From Megalopta genalis (taxonomy: Eukaryota > Arthropoda > Insecta > Hymenoptera > Halictidae): a stretch of DNA of 64,000 nt. The translations under genes and the position numbers were made by a program. The DNA lies in assembly GCF_051020955.1 (NCBI RefSeq), contig NC_135013.1, forward strand, positions 35,107,302 through 35,171,301, read 5' to 3'. Positions 47,206 through 58,174 of this stretch are shown here, one piece after another. How positions within the stretch are numbered: the first letter of the stretch is position 1; each line of letters opens with the position of its first letter. The notes under the pieces were generated by a model. The model did no database searches. It had not been told where the DNA came from and saw nothing but the letters and a program-made list of their open reading frames with translations.

Positions 47206-47571
47206 CAGGGTGTCCCAAAAATGTCTCGCAATCCGAAAGTGGCGGGTTCTTCAGATCATTTGAAGCAACTTTTTCCTTTACAAAAATGTTCTCCGAGGCA
47301 CCGTTAACGAGTTATCAACGAAAAACAGTGACCAATAAGAATCGAGTACGGCTGACGCGAGACGGCCCAGCCAACCAGCGCGCGAAGCCCAAGTACCGCT
47401 CATTGGCTCGGTCGCCTCGCGCCAGCCGAGCTCGCCTCTCATTGGTCACGGTTTTTCGTTAATAACTCTTTAACGATGTCTCGGAGAAAATTTTTGTAAA
47501 GGAGAAAGTTGCTTCAAATGACTCGAGGAACCCGCCACTTTCGGATTGCGAGACATTTTTGGGGTACCCTA
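47206..47571. mobile_element. Family-B foldback MITE, copy B7
   Basis: 366 bases, starts CAGGGTGTCCC after TA; right end decayed to GGGGTACCCTA. Carries GACCAATAAG, CTCATTGGCTC and CTCATTGGTC. Confidence 0.85.
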
Positions 47572-47660
47572 TATACATGTGAATACTGTTGGAATTGTGA
47601 TAGATATGAGAATAATATTATAGTTTCCCTTTAATATTTTCGTTGACCAAGGCAGGCATA

Positions 47661-48145
47661 CAGTAATGTCTCTCTAATTGACGCTCAGATTGTCCACAAG
47701 AATAGACAATATGGGAAGATGAGACACGATTGTTCGATCCTTGCGGTTCATTTTTATAGTTACGAATTGCCGACAACTATGAAAATGAGCTGCAAGGCTC
47801 GAATAATCGTATCTCCTCTTCCCAAATTCTCCAATTTTGTTTACAAGCTGAAGGACAACTAGAGAGTATTTTATTTAATTGAGGTGCATCCATTTAAGGG
47901 TTCCAAATCGAAATCGAAGGGTTCCAAGTCGAAACTCCGTATAATGTCTGATATTTTTATAATTCTTGACAATCGGCAACCGTAGAAACAACTATAAAAA
48001 ACAATCGTATCTCCTCTCCCGAAATTGTTCATTTTTGTTTGCAAGCTGAGGAAAATTTGGGGAGAATTTCCTGTGATTTTTGGGATCGGAGAGCGTGACG
48101 TCAAACCGGGGAGCCAACCAAGTGTCAGTTAGGGAGACATTACTG
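47661..48145. mobile_element. Family-A MITE, copy A10, enlarged by a family-J inner segment
   Basis: TA on both sides, ends CAGTAATGTCTCTC and GGGAGACATTACTG, but 485 bases long because the right arm is interrupted by the TTTACAAGCTGAAGGACAA...TTTGGGGAGAA segment also found at 36970-37530. This shows that segment can lie inside an otherwise intact family-A element. Confidence 0.75.
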
Positions 48146-48901
48146 TAGCGCAAAATCATACGATATCGAAATAAAAAGAACAATTTATCAGATCGATTTT
48201 TCTGTTCAACCAGCCTGTCGAAATTCGGCGTATAAAATGGAAATATACCATTCGGAGACTCGATCTTGGAATAATAATTTAGAATAATTTAGAATAATTT
48301 AGAATAATTTAGAAGAATGATAATGAAGAAATGGCACGGAAAAATGCTCGAATAATAGCTCGTCGACGGATCGCCGTCGCGTAGAAGAAAAACGATACCG
48401 TAGAAACGCTTCGACTTCGTCTGCAGAGAGAAGTCGAAGACGCGGAATAGAAGTTATCGTCGCTTCGGGAACGTCGTCCTCGTCGTCTTCGTCGTCGTCG
48501 TCGTCGTCGAGGTTCGATAAGAATGTCGTCGACCTTACTGACGTCCGTCGCGGCCCCCCGCCTGGCCCCCCTTCCTGTCCCGAAACCGAAATTTCAACGC
48601 GAAGCCGGCCGGTATTTCCTCCTTGCACGCGGACAGGTCGGCCGGGTGTCGCGGGTTGGAAAACAGCCATTGCGTAACGATCGTTAGATAACGAGACACG
48701 AAACTCGTGGCTGGTGACGTCACACGGCCGCGCGATTCGTCGGAGGGAATTAATGGAAGCCGCCGCGCGGCAAGACAGTGTTTTCCAATGGATCGCGATT
48801 TATCTTCTCGCGTTTCACGCGGCTCCCGCGATTTTATAATTGTCGCCGGCGTTCGTTCGACCGCTCCGGCCTTAGTCGACGAAGTCTACGATTTCTACCG
48901 G
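48146..48901. other. Intronic stretch with acidic open frame and CRE palindrome, no gene accepted
   Basis: A minus-strand open frame (48670-48299) has an aspartate run made by a GTC repeat (48484-48511), followed by a non-repetitive segment (PRLRLLSADEVEAFLRYRF). It is not recognised and has no ATG context or splice support that I can verify. TGACGTCA lies at 48715-48722. Confidence 0.4.
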
Positions 48902-48995
48902 CTAATTTCTTCCTAATTCGCGCTCGGATTGCGCGCGAAATTGGACGATTCGGGAGGAAGAGACACGATTATTCGAGCCTCGCGGCACTTTTTAA
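48902..48995. mobile_element. Family-A MITE, left-arm fragment (A5 subfamily)
   Basis: TTTCTTCCTAATTCGCGCTC, GCGAAATTGGACGATTCGG and ATTCGAGCCTCGCGGC match the arm of copy A5. The second arm is missing. Confidence 0.65.
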
Positions 48996-49042
48996 TTTTT
49001 GAATTATTTATTTAATTTATGAATTATTATTTATGCATTTTT

Positions 49043-49335
49043 ATACCGAGACAAAGACGCGTGCGGCCTAGCATTGTCCTGCTGGAAAATGACACCTTTA
49101 CGATCGACCAATTTTGGTCACTTTTCCTTGACCGCTGCATTCAATTTGTCCAGTTGCTAACATTCACGGATAATAAAAGATAACATAATAATAATGATAA
49201 TAATAATTTTATAATATAACATTTATGGATATCATAAAAATGGGAGCGAGAGACATCTATGACTGAAATCGGCAATTACTTAGTTGCCAACCCAATATTA
49301 TAATAACATAATATTAATATATATTAAATAACATC

Positions 49336-49367
<32 letters not shown>

Positions 49368-49455
49368 TTTATAATATAACATTTACGGATATCATAAAAA
49401 TGGTAGTGAGAGACATCTATGACTGAAATCGGCAATTACTTAGTTGCCAACCCAA
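49043..49455 (-). mobile_element. Two inverted fragments of the 38164-type mariner
   Basis: 49043-49295 contains, on the minus strand, the TIR TTGGGTTGGCAACTAAG, the leader, a TTATTA tract and a short piece coding for the QQDNARPH motif, as in the 38164 element. 49296-49455 repeats just the terminal about 160 bases with an AAT tract and the same TIR. Both end next to TA. The arrangement suggests local duplication of the same deleted element. Confidence 0.75.
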
Positions 49456-50656
49456 TACAATGCCGCTCATATGGCGGCATTGGTCCGTTAACGGTTAAAA
49501 TAGAATAATAGAAATAGAATAATAAGAATAAGTAAAATGGAATAATCGCATCTCCTGTTCTCAAATTAGATCATTTATTCGTCAATTAGACGAGAATTTA
49601 CCGAAATTTGGTCGAGTCGTAAGCGTCCGCGTCGCGAATTTTTATACTTTTCGCGACACGTTTCATCTCGCGAAGAAAATTTCTGTCTCGAAGATATACG
49701 ATACGTTCCAGACGTCTGAAATTTCGATCGTCCGAAAATGATCACCCGCCCAGCGGATATTTAACCGGTTAGCTCTCGATCGAATACTCGGCTCCTCTGC
49801 ACTTTGGTATTTCGACGCGGCTCCGCGGAACAACGGTCGAGAATCTGACATTTGGAGGCACGGGAGGAAACGTTAAACGGTGGCATTTGATTTTTCCGAA
49901 TCCTCGTGACGCTGTTCCGAAGATTTTTCTGGAAACAAAGTCAACCGGCCAGCCGGCGAATCGTTCCGTGAAAAAAAAAAAGAAAAAGAAAGATCACCGT
50001 GCAGAGAGTCGCCGAGGGTTTAAATGTCAGCGAGCCTTGTAAAAGCGAGGGTCGCATCGATCGCGGCGGACGCGAGGGAGGGCGCGGAGAAAAATCTCCG
50101 CAGGGACGAAAATTTGAAAGTGCCCCGGTGAAAGTGCATCGCACGTGGCTCCCGGCCAGATAGCATGGCGACCTCGAGAGCTCACCTCTCCGCCTCCTCG
50201 TTTTCCACGGATTTCCTCCGGCTTTCTTCCAGCCCCGGCGCACCCCGCCCCACCGCGCCCCGGTGTTTCTTCCGCTTCTGCCCTTAATCATTCGCCGGCC
50301 ACGACCGCCCACCTTCCACAGCCGGTGACCTTTCAACGGTCTTCCGTCCTCTCCCGGTGGCCTTTTAAGCCGGCTACGCGAAGGCGAGCCGGTTCGACCG
50401 GAAAGGGAAAAGCTCCGACCGGGCTTATCGACTTCCGATAGCGCCCGCGAAACCATCCGCGAGCTTTCCCGGTGTCCTCCCGTTTCAACCGGGCCCGTGT
50501 CACCGTCCGACGACCGAACGCCGGTGAAAGCTGAACGCGACGTCGGTGAAAGGGGCAAGCTTGCCGTCCGGCAACCGTTTCGATGCTTTATTAAATAAGA
50601 AAGCTCTCGGATATCGAAAGGGATGTCCATATCTGTGAATGTCTGCGTTTGGCCAT

Positions 50657-50753
50657 CGTCGAATTGTTATGTAATGTATCGTAGATTACACAAATTATAT
50701 GTTAATTATTTATGGTGTATGTTATATAATATATCTTATATATTATTATTATA

Positions 50754-50795
<42 letters not shown>

Positions 50796-50916
50796 ATATT
50801 ATAATATATATAATATATATATTATATTATTATATTATATTATATATATTATATTATATATATTATTATATTATATTATTATATTATATTATATATATTA
50901 TATAATATATCTTACA

Positions 50917-50971
<55 letters not shown>

Positions 50972-51112
50972 AGTAGTTCGCAGATCTTTATGCAAAATGA
51001 AAGCTGTCCAAGTCAACTTTCTGGAACATAAATTAGATAAAAACGTTTTTCTTGTTTGAGCAGTCGTAATAGATTGACGATAATTTAACAATATCCTTAA
51101 ATTCTTCTACCG
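50657..51112. repeat. AT-rich repeat shared with the 45 kb element
   Basis: TCGTCGAATTGTTATGTAAT at the start and the stretch from AGTCCGCAGA/AGTTCGCAGA to ATCCTTAAATTCTTCT at the end match 45328-45600 closely. Between them is a long TA/TTA microsatellite (50745-50970), much longer than in the 45 kb copy. Confidence 0.65.
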
Positions 51113-51564
51113 TCGTCGATGGATCTTTACGCAAATTAAAATTGACCGAATCGATTTCAAGAAGACGTAGGAGACAAGCACGAGAGTTTGTATCATACTT
51201 CAATCATTCATACTTATATTTTTGCCATAAACGCATAAAATTTGTGTCACGAAATTGGAATTAGACAAAATGCCTGCTCAAAAGTTTCGATAACAGAGAT
51301 GCGGCGGATGAGCTTAGATTCGGCAGCCCGAATCGAAGGCGTCGGCATGAACCGGCGATCGCGAAGCGAAGCAAATAGATCGAGGATCTCTAAGGTGTCG
51401 TGACAGAACTTCAAGGTCTGCTCCACAAACCAGTCCGACCTACCGGTATAACGGATAACTTCGATCGCTGAAGATCCAGCCGAAGCGAGTGCTCGAGGCG
51501 AGACTTCATCGAGAAGGACGAAGTTATTACGAGGAGAGACCTTGAACTTTTCGTCGACGAAGTA

Positions 51565-52469
51565 CAGTAATGTCTCCCTAACTGACGCACAGATTGTGCA
51601 CAAAAATGGACAATTTGGGAAATGGAGATACGATTAGTACATATATTTTATGGTTATAAGTAATATATTAGTATATATATTTTATTATATTAGTAGTATA
51701 ATATATCGGTATATATATTTTATGGTTATAAGTAATATATTAGTATATATATTTTATTATATTAGTAGTATAATATATCGGTATATATATATTTTTATGG
51801 TTATAGGTAATATATTAGTATATATATTTTATTATATTAGTGGTATAATATATCGGTATATATATTTTATTATATTAGTAGTATAATATATTGGTATATA
51901 TATTTTTTTATGGTTATAAGTAATATATTAGTATATATATTTTATTATATTAGTAGTATAATATATCGGTATATATATTTTATGGTTATAAGTAATATAT
52001 TAGTATATATATTTTATTATATTAGTAGTATAATATATTGGTATATATATATATATTTTTATGGTTATAAGTAATATATTAGTATATATATTTTATTATA
52101 TTAGTAGTATAATATATCGGTATATATATTTTATGGTTATAAGTAATATATTAGTATATATATTTTATTATATTAGTAGCATAATATATCGGTATATATA
52201 TTTTATGGTTATAAGTAATATATTAGTATATATATTTTATTATATTAGTAGCATAATATATCGGTATATATATTTTATGGTTATAAGTAATATATTAGTA
52301 TATATATTTTATTATATTAGTAGTATAATATATTAGTATATATATTTTATGGTTATAAATTGTCAACAATTATAAAAACGAGCCACAAGACTCGAATAAT
52401 CGTATCTCCTCTCCCCAAAATTGTCCATTTCTGTGGACAATTCGAGCGTCAGTAAGGGAGACATTATTG
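51565..52469. mobile_element. Family-A MITE, copy A11, expanded by a 72 bp satellite
   Basis: TA on both sides, ends CAGTAATGTCTCCC and GGGAGACATTATTG, and normal arm sequence outside. The centre (about 51640-52350) is about ten copies of an AT-rich 72-base unit beginning ATGGTTATAAGTAATAT and containing TAGTAGTATAATATATCGG. Because 72 is divisible by three, one frame stays open for several units as a 24-residue repeat, which is not evidence of coding. Confidence 0.85.
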
Positions 52470-53140
52470 TACCACGGGAGGTGCTCGAACGGAACTTGCG
52501 CCGGTCCATGAACCACTCTCGAAGCTCCGGCACCGACGGAGCACCGACGGCCACGCGTCGTCACGCGACGGAGCCAAAAAAAAAAAGAAAAACGGCCGAG
52601 ATTCGAAACCGAGAAATTGATTATTCTCGCGCTACGTCGAGAGATCGCGGACGACGAATCTCGCGGGCTCGCTCTTCGTGTTCCTCCCGGTGTCTAATCA
52701 GCCGTCGGCGACCTTGACGTTTCAACGGACACGTTCTACGCCGCGTGAACTCGTCGCTGCGCTGTTGCCACGAGGAAGGGGCAACGACGTTATCGGGCGG
52801 ACTTTCGCAATAACCGGGAATCGTCAATTGGCCTGGGAATTCGTAGTCGCAGTTACTCGATCGTGGCCGTAAAGTTTAGTGGAAAGTCGCCGCAGGAAAA
52901 TCGTGGAGGCGCCGACGGGAGGAGCATGACGGACGGTTCCCGATATGATAAAATCGCCGATGGAAGCAGCCGCGCTGTGATCGCTATCGGGGATGATCGA
53001 TAAGCACCGTTCTCTCTCTCTCCCTATGGTCGCGGTTTTTCGGTCGGTAGGTACGGTGGGAGGTGAACACTCTCGTTCGGTTCGCTCGATCTTCCGGAGG
53101 CGTCGAGACGCTCTCGTGCCGGTCGGTTTTCTTGACGAAA

Positions 53141-53452
53141 TTGAGCCGTTTATTTTGAAAGTGGCATAAGTCGCTTTACCGTAATGAAAAGTGATGATTT
53201 TTTGTTGTTTAAAATATCAGTAACCTGAGATAACAAATACAAGTAAATCGTCTCGAAAGTCAGCATTCATATTTTTAAAAACGTGTTGAAACGCAAACCC
53301 TTAAATATTAGGGGGACCGGAAAGTTGCGTCGTTTCTTTGCATTAAATTGAAACAGATAAATATGCGCAGAAACGACATTACTTTCCGGCCCCCCTGATA
53401 TATCGACTTAAAAACAAAGTGACTTATGCCACTTTGAAAATGAACGGCTCAA
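53141..53452. mobile_element. Family-F element, copy 1, interrupted by a mariner-type MITE
   Basis: Inverted ends TTGAGCCGTTTATTTTGAAA and TTTGAAAATGAACGGCTCAA, each followed inward by GTGGCATAAGT or its complement. A short GGGGGACCGGAAAGT MITE is inserted at 53311-53395. The inner CGTAATGAAAAGTGATGATT is shared, inverted, with copy 2. Confidence 0.75.
53311..53395. mobile_element. Short mariner-type MITE nested in family F copy 1
   Basis: 85 bases, ends GGGGGACCGGAAAGTTGCG and ACTTTCCGGCCCCCC, TA on the left. Same family as 27136-27345 but lacking the middle. Confidence 0.75.
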
Positions 53453-53532
53453 TTAGTGGGTGCCGAGAAATTGTTCTCCGGATATTTGTCTTCCAGCCTC
53501 GGCTGCGGCGTCCTCTGCCAGAGAAAATGTAC

Positions 53533-53718
53533 GGCAATGTCTCCCTTACTGACGCTCGGATTGTCCACTGATCGTGCCACAGATCGTGCCTCGTTTTTAT
53601 AATCGTGGACAATTTATAGCTATAAAAATAAACCGCAAGGCTCGAATGATCGTGTCTCCTCTTCCCAAATTACACAATTTAGTGGTCAATCCGGGCGTCA
53701 ATTAGAGAGACATTACTG
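53533..53718. mobile_element. Family-A foldback MITE, copy A12
   Basis: TA on both sides, ends CGGCAATGTCTCCC and GAGAGACATTACTG. 186 bases, with a deletion in the left arm. Lies 80 bases from family F copy 1. Confidence 0.8.
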
Positions 53719-54533
53719 TAATCGAAAATCGAGATAACAAAGATCGAGGGAAATCCAGTTCGGTCGATCGAAGTTTCGCCGCGTCCCGTTCGAAAGAGGA
53801 ATCAATGAACGGAACGAAGCCTCGGGCCTTCTGTTCAATAATTTATGAATGAACGAAGAAAATCGACGGACCGGTAGCAGCGATCGCCTCGGACGGACCA
53901 GCGCATAAATAAAATAAATATAACCGCTGCTGCAGCGGTTTTGCCAAAAAGAACGCGGCTTCTCTCGGGCGGCCGCGCGTCTTCGTAAATATCGGACAGT
54001 AATTATAAAGTCTGACCGAGCGTTCGGTGTGTATTTTTGCGTGGAAAGTCTTTTTATAAACTCGCCGGTTGTATCTAATGCGGATTTATAGCGGTTAGAT
54101 GTTCCGGCCGGCCGACACCGGGACCTCGTACGTCACAAACGGGTTTCCCCGACCTGCTCGAACGAGCGTTAGAACGCGGAATATAACCGATGGTTATCCG
54201 ACGGGGCTCGTAAATTAGGCTGATCGGAAGAGATAAGCTTTCCGAATGACTCGAATATTCTATTCGAGGCAGCTCCGATAAAAAGGATCGTCCTTCGTCC
54301 GTTCGCGAGGCACCGCGATTCATCCTCTCGGCCGACTCCGCGCTGGTTTACGACTCCTTGATTCTCCTTAGTTCCGGTATCGTAATTAGGGGATCACCTA
54401 TGCAAACAGCTTTATCGCCGGCGTGTGTCGCTACACGCTTCGAACGTTCGTCGCGGTGAATAAATTAGGGGCCCCTCCTCTCCTCGCGCGTCTTGGACGT
54501 CACGGTACGAAATAGGAAACACAGTGGTTTCAA

Positions 54534-54906
54534 CCTTTTAGGTACGGCTGAATTCTGCGCGAGGCTATTTCTCTGGACGGCAGAGTCTGATATGTACTGT
54601 ACAGAGTCTGATACTGTATATACAGGGGGTGTCCCAAAAATGTCTCGCGATCCGAAAGTGGCGGGTTCCTCGGGTCATTCGAAGCAACTTTTTCCTTTAC
54701 AAAAATGTTCTCCGAGGCACCGTTAACGAGTTATTAGCGAAAAACAGTGACCAATGAGAGGCGAGCTCGGCTGGCGCGAGGCGACCGAGCCAATGAGCGG
54801 AACTGGGCTTCGCGCGCTGGTTGGCTGGGCCTTATTGGTCACTGTTTTTCGTTGATAACTCGTTAACGGTGCTTCGGAGAACATTTTTGTAAAGGAAAAA
54901 GTTGAT
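54534..54906. mobile_element. Truncated family-C element with nested, truncated family-B MITE (B8)
   Basis: CCTTTTAGGTACGGCTG to GTCTGATATGTACTGTACAG repeats the left part of the 11685 element. At 54623 a family-B MITE (CAGGGGGTGTCCC) starts at the same place in family C as in that copy. B8 has lost part of its centre and its right end, breaking off at about 54906 after AAAGTTG. The identical nesting suggests that the C+B composite itself was copied. Confidence 0.75.
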
Positions 54907-56067
54907 CCTCGATCAATCTAACCTCGACTAGTCATCTTTCTTATTTTATTAACAATTAATCGAAAATAGAAAGAATTTATCTGTGACTATCGAATTCGGA
55001 TAATCGAAGTTCTTCCTTTTATTCTTCCTATACGAGCTTTTAATTAAACAGTCGCCGTTACAAACTCGCCTTTTTAGCAACCGTGCAGGCAGCATCGCAA
55101 TGCCAACGATCTTTTATTCTTTAATACCTCGGCTCGATACTTCGATGCCGGTCGAGCATCTACATAGGCGGTAGTAACGATCCTCCGGCTTCGATTCCCT
55201 CAGTTCGCCTTTCCGACGATGAAACAAACTCCGCCCGGAGGCCCAGAAAAAAAAGAATCGACCTCCTTGTCGAACATCGTGAGAAAATTCACCTCTCGGA
55301 CAACGATCGAGGCATCGCCGCGCTAACGAACCTTTCACCCTTCACCCTTCGATTCACCCTTCGAACCGTGCCATTCGGTTCCTCGACGCGCGGCGCGAGA
55401 GGGCCCGGGATAAAATTTTCAATCGCGCGGCGGCTCGGAAAAACGCTCCGGTCGATTATCGGTCGCGCGATAACGAGCGAGGAGAGAGAGAGAGAAAAAA
55501 AGGAGGTCATTTTCTGGCGTGCCGCGCGATAAGGCGAAAGCGACGGCTCGCGTCTGACAGCTGCGCGCGATCCGGGGCCCTCGGAGAGGGCCTCGTAGGT
55601 GGGACTCGTTGGGTCGAAAACTTTCGTTTCTTTCCGCCGGGCGTCGCGTAACCCCTTCTCGCCCCTTCTCGTCCCGCGCGCGACTCCCGTGCGTCATTAT
55701 CGGCCAGACGTAATTGAAGCAGCGCGTCGAGGGGGTTGCGCTACCCTTGACCGAGCCGGCCGGCCGGCAACGATATTTCTGCGATGATTTTTTTATTCGC
55801 CGGAGAATCACGCGATCGATCCGCAACACCGTTCTCCCTATAAACACCCTGTCGTCGCGCGAACTTTCAACAAGTGCAGCAGCGAAACTCCGGCGTAACG
55901 TCGGTTTCTCGCGATCGAGATTTAAGGGCGCACTTTTCGCGGACAATCCGAAAGAAATCCCGTGCAAATGTTCGCACGATTGCGCACGATTGCCTCGTTT
56001 CACGCTTGAAATTACGGCCGTTCGTTCGGACGACACTTTCCGGGGACACGATTCTCGAACGGAGGTA
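54907..56067. other. Intronic stretch, no gene recognised
   Basis: AT-rich to about 55100, then GC-rich. A 205-residue minus-strand open frame (56036-55419) is basic and unrecognised. A GA run lies at about 55481-55499. Confidence 0.5.
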
Positions 56068-56265
56068 CAGTAATGTCTCCCTAATCGACGCTCAGATTGT
56101 GCACAAAAATGGACAATTTGGGAAGAGCAGATACAGTTGATTTTTATAATTACGAATTGTCAACAATTATAAAAACGAGCCGCAAGGCTCGAATAATCGT
56201 ATCTACTCTTCCCAAACTGTCCATTTCTGTGGGCAATCTGAGCGTCAATTAGAGAGACATTCTTG
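56068..56265. mobile_element. Family-A foldback MITE, copy A13
   Basis: TA on both sides, ends CAGTAATGTCTCCC and GAGAGACATTCTTG. 198 bases, with the left arm shortened after AGAGCAGATAC. Confidence 0.85.
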
Positions 56266-56568
56266 TATATTTTTATTTCGAAGCGAAGCCGATGAATGCC
56301 ACTTTCTTTACGCGGCAACGCTCGGATATTAGAATCGAGAGGTTGCGAAATTAATTACAAGTTGTTCATTATTCTTACCGAGGGATGTGGATAAGAAGAA
56401 GAAGAACTAGATTATGCACCGAAGATTTTAATGATCCGAAAAATGTGCGACGTGTGCTGATCTTTTGTTGTGCGCGTAATTAAATTATATGTTTTGCAAT
56501 TATAGGCAATTGTAAGACATATGTATCTTATTCCAGAATGTGTAAACATACAATATAAATATATACGT

Positions 56569-56642
56569 CAACCGTTTGACTGCTGAGGAGCGCCGTCGCG
56601 CTCTTCTTATTGTGAAAAAATACGTCAGCAGCCAAACGGTTA
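56569..56642. repeat. Short foldback ending in CAACCGTTTG / CAAACGGTTAA
   Basis: CAACCGTTTGACTGCTGA and the inverse CAGCAGCCAAACGGTTAA bracket AGCGCCGTCGCGCTC, itself palindromic. The right TTAA but not the left is kept. It may be a minimal piggyBac-like MITE. Confidence 0.5.
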
Positions 56643-56682
56643 ATATATTATATATATAATATATATAATATATATTATATAA

Positions 56683-57016
56683 CACATAATATAACACATG
56701 ATATGTTGTGTTTATTATGTTATTATGTTATATGTTAATATTATGCGTTAATATTATTTATATTATTAAAAAGTCCGCATAATATATAATATATATATAT
56801 AATATAATATATAATATATAATATATAATATATAATATATAATATATAATATATAATATATAATATATAATATATAATATATAATATATAATATATAATA
56901 TATATAACATAATAATAACATAATAATAATATATAATATTAAAAAGTCCGCATAATATTAACATATAACATAATAACATAATAAACACAACATATCATGT
57001 GTTATATTATGTGTTT
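56683..57016. repeat. Large AT-rich cruciform candidate
   Basis: About 70 bases at 56683-56752 (from ACACATAATATAACACATG) are an essentially perfect inverse complement of about 56947-57016. The loop contains (ATATAT-AATAT)n and two direct copies of TTAAAAAGTCCGCATAATAT (about 56765 and 56940). Confidence 0.75.
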
Positions 57017-57626
57017 ACATCTTCCGATGTCGTAGATACGTCGACATTCGTTCTCAAAGGGTTAAAGAGCGCAGGTCTAAAAAGTCGATGGAACACGATG
57101 GTATCGGACGGAACGTTAGATAATAATCGGAACACACGTGCGCCAGAAAACCGTCAGCCTAAATCGCGCGATCGAGCGGCGCCCACGTGTTTACGCGACG
57201 AATTCAGCGGCGCGTGATTCCTACGGTTGCAGGCGGTCGGCGGATTAAAATTATATAAGAGCCGGTCCCATTTCGATGGGACGCCGCGCCGTTGCGACCG
57301 GGGCCGGGTGAAGGACCGGCTCGAGAAGAAAAATTGGTTAGCCCGACGGTTTTTACGGGCTCGGCCAGGGACGAGCGTGACTTCAATTTGTCCGAGATTC
57401 GACCGATAAATTGATAAACCACGGATCCGGCAGCCGAGCGGGAATTCGTTCACGCCACCCCCACGGTGTTCCCAAGACTCTGAATTTTATTTCGCCACGG
57501 ATTTTCGCGCGAATTCCGAATCGTCGGGATCTCCGTGCCGCGGAACCGGTCGTCGTCGTCGTTGCCGAAATTCGCGTTTGGTCCTTTCGACGCAAGATTT
57601 CGCCTCGAGTTCGTTCGACGGGACAT

Positions 57627-58067
57627 TTGAGCCGTTTATTTTGAAAGTGGCATAAGTCACTTTGTTTTTAACCCTTAAATGCACCGTGTTGCCATTTGGC
57701 AACATACAGAAGAATATTTTGTTTTGTAGCCGATTGGCTATATACGATAATTTTGTAATAAAAAACTATTTTCCTAAAGATATAATTTTTTTCTTCGCTT
57801 TTTTCCCTTAATACACACTCATTTTTTAAATGAAGTTTGATAAGTAGAAATTGAAAACAAAAAGTCATGCATTTAAGGGTTAAGTCGATATATGGATGCT
57901 AAAATGCATAAAATATGGGTGCTAACTTCCGAGAAGATTTGCTTGTATTTGTTATCTCAGGATACCGATATTTTTCTCAGTATAAATAATCTCGTATAAA
58001 TATTAAAAAATCACCACTTTTCATTACGGTAAAGTGACTTATGCCGCTTTCAAAATAAACGGCTCAA
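57627..58067. mobile_element. Family-F element, copy 2, interrupted by a TTAA MITE
   Basis: Ends TTGAGCCGTTTATTTTGAAA and TTTCAAAATAAACGGCTCAA, inward GTGGCATAAGTCACTTT and AAAGTGACTTATGCC. It is inverted relative to copy 1 and interrupted at 57672-57879. Confidence 0.75.
57672..57879. mobile_element. piggyBac-like MITE nested in family F copy 2
   Basis: TTAA at 57668-57671 and 57880-57883, inverted ends CCCTTAAATGCA and TGCATTTAAGGG. 208 bases. Just inside the left end is the palindrome GTTGCCATTTGGCAAC. Confidence 0.8.
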
Positions 58068-58174
58068 TTGTAAAAACGAGGTGCAAGGCTCGAATAATCT
58101 TTCCAAATTCTTTCCCAAACTGTCCATTTTTGCTTACAAGCTGAAGGAATATAAAAATAATGTCCGAAGGAGTA

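Noticed and set aside
48299..48670. Acidic 123-residue minus-strand open frame
   Set aside because: The aspartate run comes from a GTC/GAC repeat; the remainder is not recognised and there is no splice or start support. Kept only as a note.
49941..50630. 229-residue minus-strand open frame rich in Pro, Arg and Gly
   Set aside because: GC-rich compositional open frame with no domain; the opposite strand is also open.
51650..52336. 24-residue repeat protein (MVISNILVYIF-type)
   Set aside because: It is a by-product of the 72-base AT satellite inside a family-A MITE; the unit is a multiple of three and carries no stop by chance.
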